Assembly (NCBI GenBank): GCA_041740995.1
Contig: JBGSKY010000311.1
Span: 26,534 to 90,533, forward strand
Length of the DNA stretch: 64,000 bases
Direction of reading: 5' to 3'
Source: JBGSKY01 sp041740995
Lineage (GTDB): Bacteria; Planctomycetota; Planctomycetia; Pirellulales; Pirellulaceae
Made by a program: the position numbers and the translations under genes
Shown: in pieces, positions 8,201 to 17,496 of the stretch
How the letters are laid out: each line of letters starts with the position of its first letter
Numbering within the stretch: the first letter of the stretch is position 1
The notes under the pieces: model-generated
What the model was told of the DNA's origin: nothing
Databases searched by the model: none
The model's input: only the letters and a program-made list of their open reading frames with translations

Positions 8201-9175
8201 TCATCGTTTCGGCTTCACAAAAATCCCATGCAATATTGCCCCTCGATTGATCGCCGTCCAAAGCGAATCCCAGACTGTTCCGGCAGCCAAAGCGATTGGT
8301 GACTCGAGGGAGAATTGTCTAACAAGCCACCGCGGTCCGCCCCAATCGTCAATCCAATTTCGAACCAAATAAACCCAATTGACTGGACTCATTGCGGTAC
8401 GAACCGACTTCTTTTCAAAGCCACAACTTTCAAGCGTTCGGGCGAGCGTTTTACTGTCGAACAGAACCGCATGACGTGGAAAATGGTACCCGCCCCAATG
8501 TCTGGCTTTGAAGAATGCGAAGTCAGGAGAAGCGACATTATCGGTCACAATTACCAAGCGTCCTCCAGGCTTGAGAATGTCGAGTACGGCCGCAAGTGTT
8601 TTTGTTGGCTCGTACAAATGTTCGATCGTCATAATCATGAATGCTAAATCGAAGGATTCCGACGGCAAACCAAGTTCTTCAATCTTGCCTTGATGCACCT
8701 TCAAGCCTTTTTCGCGCGCAGCCATGACTGCGCGTTGATCGGTATCAACGCCTTCGAGCGACCAGCTCTTAGGTCCTTTTGAAGCTAGCAACTCAAGATG
8801 AAAGCCGTCGCCACATCCGATATCAATGACGCGAATCTTCTCTGGCATTCCCTTCGCAAAATTGATCAATCGTCGAGCCTCCAGTCGCTGACGAACGCGA
8901 TGCACCAAGCCGAACTTTTTTGCATCAAAAGCGAAAGCGTGATAGTTATCTGGATAGATTCGCTCAAACTCGCTAGACGCCGGTCTTGGATTTAGAAAGA
9001 GCAAATCGCATCGTCGACAGCGGACGGCTAGGAACGTGTCCTTGCTAGTTCGATATTCAAAGTCTTCGCCGACACCGACAGGTTCCGCGTCATCTACTTT
9101 GCAGATGCAACATCGTGTTGCCTCGAATTGCAAATTTGAATTCGCTTCAAAATCTTCTACTGATTGTTGCAGCAC
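8201..9175 (-). CDS. Class I SAM-dependent methyltransferase with N-terminal zinc-ribbon-like segment
   Basis: Residues 22-60 hold paired cysteines (CCICK and CRRCD) followed by LLFLNPRPAS, the N-terminal module seen in many Methyltransf_23-type proteins of polysaccharide clusters. The SAM-binding motif IDIGCGDGFHLE is at about 115-127, with LAFMIMTIEHL as motif II and LKPGGRLVIVT as motif III. The C-terminus includes hydrophobic stretches that may touch the membrane. Probable role: methylation of a sugar or lipid-linked intermediate made by the neighbouring enzymes; the acceptor is unknown. The start is a GTG; no Shine-Dalgarno is seen. It is upstream of the FAD oxidoreductase in the same direction. 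Confidence 0.85.
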   Translation of the reverse strand: MLQQSVEDFEANSNLQFEATRCCICKVDDAEPVGVGEDFEYRTSKDTFLAVRCRRCDLLFLNPRPASSEFERIYPDNYHAFAFDAKKFGLVHRVRQRLEARRLINFAKGMPEKIRVIDIGCGDGFHLELLASKGPKSWSLEGVDTDQRAVMAAREKGLKVHQGKIEELGLPSESFDLAFMIMTIEHLYEPTKTLAAVLDILKPGGRLVIVTDNVASPDFAFFKARHWGGYHFPRHAVLFDSKTLARTLESCGFEKKSVRTAMSPVNWVYLVRNWIDDWGGPRWLVRQFSLESPIALAAGTVWDSLWTAINRGAILHGIFVKPKR

Positions 9176-9733
9176 GAACGCACCAAGACTGTTTGTTTAC
9201 AAATGTTCATCATCATGAAAGCGGATCAATTTCGTTGCAAAATCTCGGTTCACCACTCTTGGCTGAGTATAGCCAAACACAGGATAATTGCACAAATCGG
9301 ACTGAAAATTTCCTCAAATCATTTCGAAATTGCAAATTCATCCACGTGGCGGTCTCATAATGAAAATCTGATGAACGGCGGGTAGCCAAGCATCTGAATT
9401 TTTGGCCGAAGGAACAAAGCAGTTGTGCAAATTGCTCACCGCAACACTCGTTTGGAGATCGCAGCCTGTGATCATTCCCTTTTTAATAACCAGCATCAAC
9501 TGTCCAAAACTTGTTACCCATGTCCCCGATATACAAAAATGATCAGGGTCTAAGGGTGGAAGTACATTCCGCACGGCAGCCATTTCGGCAGTAGACTGAC
9601 TTCTGCAATTGATAGAGGGGATTTTGGTGGCGTGCAAGTGAAATCCGATCGTCGTTGTGCTTTTGCAACACTGGTCTAGACTAGACTAACATCTTCTCCA
9701 AACACTTCTTCTTGAAACTATTGGACTAACACA
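9176..9733. other. Intergenic stretch without a supported gene
   Basis: These 558 bases separate divergent genes. A 99-codon minus-strand open frame (9338-9637) has no recognisable motif and irregular composition, so I do not call it. The only structure noted is the small inverted repeat at 9674-9686. Confidence 0.6.
9674..9686. promoter_or_regulatory. Perfect inverted repeat, possible operator
   Basis: GTCTAG-A-CTAGAC lies 48 bases before the start of the secreted-protein gene at 9734. Position and symmetry would suit a dimeric regulator; no cognate protein is known. Confidence 0.25.
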
Positions 9734-10441
9734 ATGAATAAACTGTCGCTGACATTGTTGTGTGTTGCCACCATCAATCCATGCCTTGCTGACGAATCCA
9801 GTAAGCTCATTTTTGAAGATGATTTTGAACGGACGGAGTCGCAAGAAGCTAAAGAAGAAATCGGAAATGGCTGGACTACTAACAGCAAGGCGCGAGCAGG
9901 CGGAAATAAGCAAGTCGATCTTAAGGACGGTTCGATGTATATCTCGATACACGAAGCCGCAGACCATCCCGTATCGGTTGTTCACCCCGCAGAATTCACC
10001 AACGGTACGATCAAAATTCGGTTCATGCTCGAAGACCAAAAAGACGTGCTCGGTTTAGATTTTGCTGACCCGCAATATAAACAAGTTCACGCAGGCCATT
10101 TGTTCAAGGTCACCGTTGGTAGTCAGAAAATTGATATTGATGACTCAAGGTCTGGTTCGATGAACATGGAGTATTACGAAGCGAAACGGTCGAAAACTCT
10201 AACGCGAGATCAACAGAAGTATATCGCGTCGAAAAAGAAGTCGTTTCCACACGAGACTATAGCTGGAAAGTGGTACGCGATGACAATCAAAATACGCGAC
10301 GACTTGGTGAACGTTTCCGTCGACGATAATCAAGTCGCCAGTCTAAGCTCTGAGGGATTCGCCCATCCCACGAAACGCTTGCTTCGAATCTCGGTCCCAA
10401 GAAACGCCGTCGTCGACGACGTACAAGTCTTCGCTGAATGA
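9734..10441 (+). CDS. Secreted protein of unknown function, probable jelly-roll (DUF1080-like) fold
   Basis: The 235-residue product starts with a signal peptide (about 1-19, cleavage near CLA-DES). The mature part runs FEDDFERTES, a mid-region rich in beta-strand-like sequence (TNGTIKIRFMLED, KWYAMTIKIRDD, LVNVSVDDNQVA) and ends with VDDVQVFAE. This pattern resembles the concanavalin-like domain of planctomycete DUF1080/sugar-hydrolase-like proteins, but no catalytic residues can be assigned. It is transcribed alone and against its neighbours, amid glycan-modification genes, so a role with extracellular polysaccharide is possible but unproven. Confidence 0.75.
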   Translation: MNKLSLTLLCVATINPCLADESSKLIFEDDFERTESQEAKEEIGNGWTTNSKARAGGNKQVDLKDGSMYISIHEAADHPVSVVHPAEFTNGTIKIRFMLEDQKDVLGLDFADPQYKQVHAGHLFKVTVGSQKIDIDDSRSGSMNMEYYEAKRSKTLTRDQQKYIASKKKSFPHETIAGKWYAMTIKIRDDLVNVSVDDNQVASLSSEGFAHPTKRLLRISVPRNAVVDDVQVFAE

Positions 10442-10485
10442 CCAAACTTCAATTCCAACGGCTGCCAATTTACGTTTCTTCGTGA

Positions 10486-11421
10486 TTACGCGGCGCGGCG
10501 TTGGCAATACAAGTTGGTGAAGAATATGTCGGTCTGTGGTTCAGTTGGAAATCGCTTTAATACAAATTCGATATCCAATGCTTTCAGCGATTGGCTTTCC
10601 TCGTCAATAACTTGAACGTCGAAGCCTTGGTCGATCAGTTCCTCAAGAAAACCTCGTGGTTCGTGACCGCTCATTTTCAAGCCACGTGGCCAAAATTCCG
10701 TAATAATCTTAATGTCCCGATTTTCATCGAGCAGCTTCTTCATGCCCTCAAATGCAAATCCTTCGAATCCCTGAATGTCTAATTTGATCACATCAATTGG
10801 ACGATGAATCTCGGTCGCATAGTCGTCCAGCGAAATCGATTGAACATCAAAACTGTCTCGCGACTCGTCAGATTGATACACCCGATGGTCGCCGCGATTG
10901 CTTGGATTCTGATACAGTTTGATCGATCCGGTTTGGTGACCAATTGCTTTCTGAATCGTGATCACGTTGGCATAACCGTTCTGAGCGACGTTGCGGTTCA
11001 GTAGTTCAAAGTTAGATGGATCTGGCTCGAAAGCATAAACTTGTCCGGTCGGCCCAACTAATTTTGCAAACTGTAACGTGTAGTATCCAATGTTGGCACC
11101 GATATCGATGACTGTCTGACCTGGCTTGACCAATTGTTGAACAACGCGAGTTTCGAAAGGTTCGAAGCAGCCTCGTTTACTTAGATGCGTTGTGATAACT
11201 TGATCTTCGGGATCAACTTGCATTGGATGCCCGAATGCTATGCATCGAGAATTTTCTATGCGATGCAACTTATCAAGTGAGCTTTGAATGAGTGCCAAAG
11301 ATTGCTCAAGCACTTCAATGCGGTCATTGGTGTGATTCACGCTTTTTGCCAGACCACCGGCCCGAGTTAACCAACGCAAATTGGCACTTATCTTCTTTAA
11401 TTTATCTACTACTTTTATCAT
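10486..11421 (-). CDS. FkbM-family methyltransferase
   Basis: The 311-residue protein has a short coiled N-terminus (MIKVVDKLKKISANLRW) and a FkbM-type SAM domain: VIDIGANIGYYTLQFAK (SAM motif I), VYAFEPDPSNFELL, and DVIKLDIQGFEGFAFEGM. FkbM enzymes O-methylate sugars or polyketides. It starts 10 bases after the stop of the sulfotransferase gene, so the two are probably cotranscribed and decorate the same molecule. A longer frame to 11589 would run 158 bases into the sulfotransferase gene and adds no conserved sequence, so the ATG at 11421 is preferred. Confidence 0.88.
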   Translation of the reverse strand: MIKVVDKLKKISANLRWLTRAGGLAKSVNHTNDRIEVLEQSLALIQSSLDKLHRIENSRCIAFGHPMQVDPEDQVITTHLSKRGCFEPFETRVVQQLVKPGQTVIDIGANIGYYTLQFAKLVGPTGQVYAFEPDPSNFELLNRNVAQNGYANVITIQKAIGHQTGSIKLYQNPSNRGDHRVYQSDESRDSFDVQSISLDDYATEIHRPIDVIKLDIQGFEGFAFEGMKKLLDENRDIKIITEFWPRGLKMSGHEPRGFLEELIDQGFDVQVIDEESQSLKALDIEFVLKRFPTEPQTDIFFTNLYCQRRAA

Positions 11422-11431
11422 ATAAACTGTC

Positions 11432-12313
11432 CTATGCAGCAAGTGTTCGATTGACGAGACGTTGTCGCACATCCAGTTGCCAGAAGTCCGCTGGCTTCCC
11501 ACAGTAGGAAAGGAATTGTCTTGCGTCTGGAGCGATGATTTCAGCAAAGGCTTGAATCGCTTGATCACTCCATTGCACTGGCGATTCAAACGACTTCTTC
11601 AAACGTAAATTTTTGATGGCTCGGTTTCTGGTCTGTAGTGGAATCTTTTGCCACAGAATTCGAGTTACAGGATTGGTTCTGATGAAACGGAGCATCGGTG
11701 AATCAGTGTTCTTCATTTCGGCTGGATTCAGCCTTGAAAACTGCAAGTGCGCTGTCGACAAACCTTCGAGCCCGAGGAAATCAAAGCAACGGTTCAGCTC
11801 GGCTGTTGGATCGCGTCTCAAATCTTTTAAAAACACAACGTGAATTCGATCGTCCGGCAAAAGGCTGCGATAGTGGCAAAGCAATCGCCAATAACGTGAA
11901 TCCTGCAACATGTTTGGGAGCGTCTTGAGCGCATCACCGAAGTCGTATGGCGGATTGATGTTATACTTGTCGCAAGAGGAATGCATTTCTCGAAAACTTG
12001 ATTCCAAACGCGCGACAGGATCTCTCGCCAAAAAAATAAACTTGCAATTTGGTGAGTGCTTTAATATTCGACGACAACTTACCAATGCGTATTGCGCAGT
12101 GGAATAAAATGTCGATCCCTCTCCGACAAGTTTTTCATTGTCGCGTAGTTCGAAGCTTTCAGCGTACCAATCGAGACCACGAGAATAGTTGACCGCAAAA
12201 AAGTTCGGCTCTTTTAGTGCTGGAATAAAGACATCTGGATGCGACGCAAGCGCATCGCAGAAAGACGTTGTCCCACACTTACTAAAACCAGGTATGACAA
12301 AATCGAGGTGCAT
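11432..12313 (-). CDS. PAPS-dependent sulfotransferase
   Basis: The 293-residue protein starts with the 5'-phosphosulfate-binding loop (FSKCGTTSFCDAL, residues ~10-22) and contains the 3'-phosphate motif FLARDPVARLESSFREM (about 95-112), with KEPNFF after the P-loop as in the bacterial/heparan-type sulfotransferase fold. It transfers sulfate from PAPS to a hydroxyl or amino group, most likely on a sugar. Together with FkbM methyltransferase and glycosyltransferase genes, it points to a sulfated, methylated surface glycan or glycolipid, a plausible product for a marine planctomycete. Confidence 0.88.
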   Translation of the reverse strand: MHLDFVIPGFSKCGTTSFCDALASHPDVFIPALKEPNFFAVNYSRGLDWYAESFELRDNEKLVGEGSTFYSTAQYALVSCRRILKHSPNCKFIFLARDPVARLESSFREMHSSCDKYNINPPYDFGDALKTLPNMLQDSRYWRLLCHYRSLLPDDRIHVVFLKDLRRDPTAELNRCFDFLGLEGLSTAHLQFSRLNPAEMKNTDSPMLRFIRTNPVTRILWQKIPLQTRNRAIKNLRLKKSFESPVQWSDQAIQAFAEIIAPDARQFLSYCGKPADFWQLDVRQRLVNRTLAA

Positions 12314-12405
12314 TGGAACGCGTAAAACCTTGCAAGTGACGGTTCGATTTCTGGTAGGTCGGGTCGCGAAAAATTAGTTGGTGGTTTGAACACGCCGAGG
12401 CAATG

Positions 12406-13932
12406 CTAGGCAGCCTTTCGGTGCGCACTTCGTTCTGCGATGTGTTGATCTAACTTGTAAATTATTGGCTCGATTTCCTGACTGCTGGCTGACATCGATT
12501 GCAATTGATCTAACGCATCATTTAAACGTGTAGTGACGGCTGAGTAGCTGGCCCAATTTTGCATCCGCGAGCGGCAACGTTCGGCGATCTGTTGATACTG
12601 CTGGGCATCTTTTGTGGCTACGTCGTAACTTGCTCGAATTGCATCACGACAAGAAGTCCAGACGATCCGGCCCCAAGTCGTTCGCATTCTTAATCGGCTA
12701 TCATGTGGCCAAGCAGCAGGTTCCGGGTTTGAGTCAATGACCCACCCCAAGTCGCTGTCGAAATAGTCAGACATTGCAGAATGATTGGGAGACACCCCAG
12801 GCCTTGCTGCCGAGAGATAGTTCATCAATGGCAGACAGTTGCCTTCGGCTTTTGTCGTTTGCAAGTAAAAGGTGGATGCCTGGGCCAGATTGACCAGCTC
12901 TGAATTACTGAGATAGTCAACAACGAACGCAACTTTGCAACGGTGTGGAATCTCGCGTTCTTGATAGTATCGAATGACTTGATCGGCCGCTTCACGACGG
13001 CGGGTGATCAACTTCACGACCAATGTTGCGTCGTCACGATCACCTAACGCATACAGGAAACCGTTAAGCAAATCGTGCCAGTTCTTTCGACCGTCATCGG
13101 GGTTGAAGATGCTCGTATAAACCACGCCTGACAATTCAAGCGAGGAAGTGCTTGGATAATTCAATTGCAGTACATCAGGTTCGGATCGCTTGGCAGCGCG
13201 TTTGCGACGTCGTTCGTTGCGACGCTTCTTCATCGCATCTGAGAAATTTTGATAACGCTCTGGACCTAAGACTGTCTTATAAATATTCCGTAGAGACTGA
13301 ACGAGCGAGCGTCGGGCTTGTTTAAAGCAACTCTTTCTTGTCTCGTAGTCAGGCTTTTGTTCTTGATTCTCTTGTTTCGGCCAATAGGCGCGACAGTTCA
13401 CCGTTCGAGTCTGGTCTGGTTGCCACAACGGGATTTGGAAATATGGATCTGGTGTTGGTACTGGAACGATATTGATTGGGCTTGTTGCGCCGCCGCGACG
13501 CATTGAGTCAACTGTAAAAGGCCCGCCGACAAGAACCATGTCTGTTTGGTTTGCCATAGCAATCCAATTGTTTCGATGATTGTTGTCGAAATCATGATCA
13601 GGAATGTCTGGAAATTCCCAAGCTGGAACAACAACGTTCGGTGCAGTTTTGCAGAGATGCACATCTTGAAATGGAAGAAAGCTGACGTGAACCGGAGACA
13701 AACCTCGATTGCGCGCTTGCTGAGCGGCTTCTTCGAGATTGAATTTCGGATCAGGTACTGCGATGACTTCGCCGCGATCGCTTAACAATCGGCTAAAGAG
13801 TTGGGCGACAAAATCATATGAATATCCTGGCGTACCAAGATTCTTACCGGACGTTGAACCAGTCATATAGCACGTCAGCAAGATTGCTTGCTTCTTTGCG
13901 GTTCTTTCAGCGTGCAAATTCTCGGTAACCAT
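12406..13932 (-). CDS. Glycosyltransferase of the GT-B (group 1-like) fold
   Basis: The 508-residue protein has an N-terminal half with LVGGPF and VPVPTPDPYF motifs and a C-terminal half beginning GVVYTSIFNPDDGRKNW, then LVVKLITRR and a region with KAEGNCLPLMNYLSAARP, the position of the nucleotide-sugar-binding E-x7-E motif of group 1 enzymes; here it is atypical (EGNCLPLMN). Donor and acceptor are unknown. A basic insert (MKKRRNERRRKRAAKRS, about 247-263) separates the halves. The ATG at 13932 is preferred over a TTG at 13971. Likely part of the sulfotransferase/FkbM block, 92 bases upstream of the sulfotransferase. Confidence 0.75.
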   Translation of the reverse strand: MVTENLHAERTAKKQAILLTCYMTGSTSGKNLGTPGYSYDFVAQLFSRLLSDRGEVIAVPDPKFNLEEAAQQARNRGLSPVHVSFLPFQDVHLCKTAPNVVVPAWEFPDIPDHDFDNNHRNNWIAMANQTDMVLVGGPFTVDSMRRGGATSPINIVPVPTPDPYFQIPLWQPDQTRTVNCRAYWPKQENQEQKPDYETRKSCFKQARRSLVQSLRNIYKTVLGPERYQNFSDAMKKRRNERRRKRAAKRSEPDVLQLNYPSTSSLELSGVVYTSIFNPDDGRKNWHDLLNGFLYALGDRDDATLVVKLITRRREAADQVIRYYQEREIPHRCKVAFVVDYLSNSELVNLAQASTFYLQTTKAEGNCLPLMNYLSAARPGVSPNHSAMSDYFDSDLGWVIDSNPEPAAWPHDSRLRMRTTWGRIVWTSCRDAIRASYDVATKDAQQYQQIAERCRSRMQNWASYSAVTTRLNDALDQLQSMSASSQEIEPIIYKLDQHIAERSAHRKAA

Positions 13933-14063
13933 GGTTTCAATTTCTCTCAACAATTCCTTGCAAGCCTTCAATTATCGTTGCCGCAGTGCGTCGCGAAGTT
14001 TCGATTGTCAGGTCAAAAATGATGTTTGATTTCGTTGGGGCAGGTCACGATTTTGGTGACCGT

Positions 14064-14873
14064 TCAAACTGCTTTGCTAGCAACGATGACTTGACTCTTT
14101 GGCATGACCAAATCCAATCGCTGGGCAACTTGCATTCCGGTTGGACATTGCAGCAGTGCGTTCCAAGTTTCCGACCAATGACGTAGAACCGGTTTTTCTT
14201 CGGCTCCAAATTCCTGATCAGCAGCCCAGAACAACGACCACCACATCGCCCAGAAAAAGCTCTTGCGAATCTTACTTTCAATTTTCAGCCCGGCGTCAAG
14301 AACGACTTCATCAAGCTGAGTACCTTCAAAGATCCGAACATGATTTGGTTCAGCCCAATAACTTGGAGGCGCAAGATCTTGCTGCACATGTTCGCTCGCG
14401 GGGTCAGGAACGGCTAGCAGAAATAGTGCTCCTGGGGCTGCGACGCGAACTAATTCTTGCATGAATTTTGCTGGATCAGGCACGTGTTCTAAAACTTCGG
14501 AGCAGATGATTCGCGAACAAGTTCCGTTGGCAACCGGTAGTGGATTCGAATCGCTGGTAATGCCTGTAAAAGATCGAGCTTTTGTTTTGGACAGCAAGCG
14601 GCGAGCGTCTTCTACGCATTTTGCAGAGATATCGGTGGCGATGATCTCCGCACCCATCTGGCCAGCGAAGTAGCTCAGCCCACCATCGCCGCAGCCAACA
14701 TCAATGACTGTATCTTCCGCAGAGATCGGAAATCCAATGGCAAGCTCACCAGTTTGGTGATTGAACCAGCCGTTTCTTTTCGCATCTTCATAGCCGACAG
14801 GCCCAGCTTTTATTTCAGGCGGTTTGGCATGTGTTCGAAATCGCCGTACCAATGGTTCGATAACGGTTGCCAT
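14064..14873 (-). CDS. Class I SAM-dependent methyltransferase
   Basis: The 269-residue product contains VIDVGCGDGGLSYFA (SAM motif I, about 65-80), ATDISAKCVEDAR (acidic ribose contact), ICSEVLEHVPDPAKF (motif II/III of the Methyltransf_11 group) and APGALFLLAVPDP. These features define a small-molecule methyltransferase, probably acting on the glycan made by the downstream glycosyltransferase and sulfotransferase. The ATG at 14873 was chosen over a TTG at 14888. It is the first gene of the same-strand run down to 10486. Confidence 0.85.
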   Translation of the reverse strand: MATVIEPLVRRFRTHAKPPEIKAGPVGYEDAKRNGWFNHQTGELAIGFPISAEDTVIDVGCGDGGLSYFAGQMGAEIIATDISAKCVEDARRLLSKTKARSFTGITSDSNPLPVANGTCSRIICSEVLEHVPDPAKFMQELVRVAAPGALFLLAVPDPASEHVQQDLAPPSYWAEPNHVRIFEGTQLDEVVLDAGLKIESKIRKSFFWAMWWSLFWAADQEFGAEEKPVLRHWSETWNALLQCPTGMQVAQRLDLVMPKSQVIVASKAV

Positions 14874-15418
14874 ACTTTTGCCCTGCAATTTGTGTGATGT
14901 TTAAACTATTTCGCGCACTATTTCCACACCGATGGACAGAAGTAGTACATTTGGCGCGGGTTCGCTCAGATGATTCGCCGAAACTACAAATTTGAGCGCT
15001 CGCTCGTCAAGACCATTTGGCAGCACAAGTGTTGCTGCAGGAAAGGATCTGACCGCTTTAAAAATCAATCCGATACTGCATTGCCAAATCGCGTTTTGCG
15101 AGCTCTGATTGTTGAAAACTTGCTCTGCTATGTCTCAAATATGCACTGCGAAAAAGAAATCTACCGATTTGAAGAAGCAACAGCCGGTCGCGAATTGATC
15201 GCCATCGGAATCGAAGAAAGGCTCGAACGCGGTGAACTGCTCGGCAAAATACTCTAGTTGCAGTAAATCGTTTGCAGACCGATTGAAGCAATAGAAACGC
15301 TGACGGCGAGTCCTATACAATCGCTTGCGGCAAAACTTCGAGAATTGAGAGACAAACTCAATCATCGTCTTTGATAGAAACTATTGAGCAACTTGGCTTC
15401 GCGACTTCATTTCGAAAA
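14874..15418. other. Intergenic region with a doubtful small reading frame
   Basis: About 545 bases between two minus-strand genes. A plus-strand frame 14970-15257 (95 codons) ends with a coding-looking stretch (MHCEKEIYRFEEATAGRELI onward, 15142-15257), but it has no recognisable family and its first part looks random. It could be a gene remnant. No RNA gene or terminator is evident. Confidence 0.4.
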
Positions 15419-17308
15419 TCATTTGTTGTTCAGAATCACGAAGCCCGGCCAATCAGTTGGCGGTCGGCGACCATGCTGGGCGATAAAGACGGTTAAAAAA
15501 TCTTTAACTCGGTCGTTAGCTGGAACGGCGTGGAGCAGCTCAAAAGCCTCGCCCCATTTGCCCGCTTGAAAAGCGTCTAAAGCTCGTTCGTAGGCAACAA
15601 TCGCGGCATCCGAAATAGAACCAGGCACCGAGGCGCCAGGCAGCAACTCGCTGACCATGACTGGCTTCTTCAAGCCAGCAGGTAAAATTTTGGCGACGCG
15701 ACGCGTTCTCGCCACGTCAGAAATATTTGCCTCACGAATCGCTTGTGCTGTCGCTTCATCGATCAAGATCGGCGTCAAAAGTTGTTTGGTCATACTCTCG
15801 AGTCTCGCAGCTAAATTTACGACTGGACCAAAGACCGTGATTTTGACTTGATCAACGGTCCCAATTTGACCAGCTACCGCACGACCGCTTGCTATTCCGA
15901 GTCCTGCATGAAAACCCGATAGTGCATGACCGGCCTGTCCGGCAGCCATTTGAAATTCTGAATGAATCGCCAGAGCCGCCTCTACTGCGCGTTGTACATA
16001 GTCATCCGTCTGTATCGGCCATCCCCAAAAACCCATTGCGGCGTCACCATGAAAATCGCCGACGACACCGTCACGCAACAGAATATGCTTGGTCGTGACG
16101 CCTAATGCGTCGCTGACGCGATGGAGCAATTCGAACAAACGATCTTCGAGTTGCTCACTGGTTTGACTGAAACCTCGCAAATCACAAAACAGAACCGCCA
16201 CGTTCGCTTCGCGTGGTTGCAGCTCTTGATCGCTGCCTTTTCGCATGATTGCTTTGCGAACTACTGGAGCGAAAAACGGCCTCAACAAATCGTGTCGTTG
16301 TTGCAAATATCTGGCCTGCCTGACCGCTGCGATGGTCGACGCGGTCAACTCTGTAAATTTCATTTCTTCCTGCAAAATCAACGTGTTGCTTAGTTCCGGC
16401 GTCTCCTGAAAAGGGTCATTCGAATCAGAGAGCTGTTCCAAGGTGCCAGCCACGTAGATTGCCCAACCTTCGTTCGCTGTACCTGCAATTGGCACACAAA
16501 ATGACCAATCCACGTTCGCCATTTCCGTATGTGCAGGCGACTGGTCAAGATCGGCTATTGCCGAATTTGGAAAGCTCAATTGCCCAGTCCATGTATGCAA
16601 GACGCTTTGCCCCAAAGCAATTGCGCGGTGTATCAGCGAACGACTCGGTGCGAATGCGCGACGGTTTAAATCGCGACTGTCCCAATGCAAAATTTGGATC
16701 GCTTCGGCGGCGACCTCTGGCACAAGCTCCTTTGCTTGACTCTTTGCCGACAGAGTGCTTGCACCCGGATCGCGAACGATGGCAATGAAAGTGGCATGGC
16801 GGATCGCCGTCATCAAAATATTGATTACTCGCACTACAAGTTCGTCATCGTTGGTACTGCCGCCGATCACGCCAGAGAGCCTAGCCAGTGCGTCGATCCG
16901 CCTTTGCGCATCGCGATACCGAATGCTGTCTAGTTCTTTGGCAGTGAAGCTCTGCTCGGAAACCAGCGGTTGATTTGATGAGTCGCTTGCGACTTCAATC
17001 TGTTGACTGGCCAGGGTGAATGATGTGCTTCCGATGACAAAATGTTCGCCGATCGGCAAACTGAATTCGTCATCGCGTTGCCCACGAAAGTAGATCGGGT
17101 TCCGCGCGTCGATACGACGAGAAACGTGCAACAAGCGACCGTCCCAAATCATCATGGCATGAACGCGAGAGATTTGGTTGTCCCATGGAACCTCGTATAT
17201 CTCTGCGGTTCGACCAAGCGGTACTGGTTTAACCGTTGGGACATCCGTCGGTAACGCTTTACGCCACCGGTCGGTTGATTCACTTCCTTGAGCAATCAAG
17301 TCGGGCAT
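15419..17308 (-). CDS. Class III adenylate/guanylate cyclase with FHA and GAF-like domains
   Basis: The 629-residue cytoplasmic protein has an N-terminal FHA-like phosphothreonine-binding domain (about 25-105, RVHAMMIWDG), a coiled connector, a GAF-like domain (about 130-330) and a class III cyclase domain (about 370-560). In the cyclase domain the first metal Asp (LFCDLRGFS), the second metal Asp (HGDAAMGF) and the transition-state Asn/Arg pair (VNLAARLES) are present. The base-specifying Lys usually found just before the second metal site (DKFIGD) is replaced: the sequence reads GDFHGD. Substrate preference is therefore uncertain. A TPR-like C-terminal tail (ALDAFQAGKWGEAFELL) follows. The divergent ArsR regulator is 188 bases away. 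Confidence 0.9.
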   Translation of the reverse strand: MPDLIAQGSESTDRWRKALPTDVPTVKPVPLGRTAEIYEVPWDNQISRVHAMMIWDGRLLHVSRRIDARNPIYFRGQRDDEFSLPIGEHFVIGSTSFTLASQQIEVASDSSNQPLVSEQSFTAKELDSIRYRDAQRRIDALARLSGVIGGSTNDDELVVRVINILMTAIRHATFIAIVRDPGASTLSAKSQAKELVPEVAAEAIQILHWDSRDLNRRAFAPSRSLIHRAIALGQSVLHTWTGQLSFPNSAIADLDQSPAHTEMANVDWSFCVPIAGTANEGWAIYVAGTLEQLSDSNDPFQETPELSNTLILQEEMKFTELTASTIAAVRQARYLQQRHDLLRPFFAPVVRKAIMRKGSDQELQPREANVAVLFCDLRGFSQTSEQLEDRLFELLHRVSDALGVTTKHILLRDGVVGDFHGDAAMGFWGWPIQTDDYVQRAVEAALAIHSEFQMAAGQAGHALSGFHAGLGIASGRAVAGQIGTVDQVKITVFGPVVNLAARLESMTKQLLTPILIDEATAQAIREANISDVARTRRVAKILPAGLKKPVMVSELLPGASVPGSISDAAIVAYERALDAFQAGKWGEAFELLHAVPANDRVKDFLTVFIAQHGRRPPTDWPGFVILNNK

Positions 17309-17496
17309 GCTGAACCTACGGAACCTTTTTAGCCGGCCCGCAAAAGCTTGCCTGCGGCGTCAGAACATTTTTGAGAAACGGACTCTTTTAACCTAACATC
17401 GCAAACGCTCCAGCTAAAGTCTTAATGCAAATTCGGCCTCAATATTGCAACATCTGAATATATCGATACGATTTGTGCCCGGGACGGGACTTTAGA

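Noticed and set aside
9338..9637. Minus-strand 99-codon frame
   Set aside because: No motif, no ribosome-binding site, and irregular composition in an intergenic region.
15010..15040. Sigma-54-like promoter TGGCA...TTGC
   Set aside because: The spacing between GG and GC is 13 bases rather than 10.
14970..15257. Plus-strand 95-codon frame
   Set aside because: Only the last third looks coding; no family recognised. Kept as a comment on the intergenic region.
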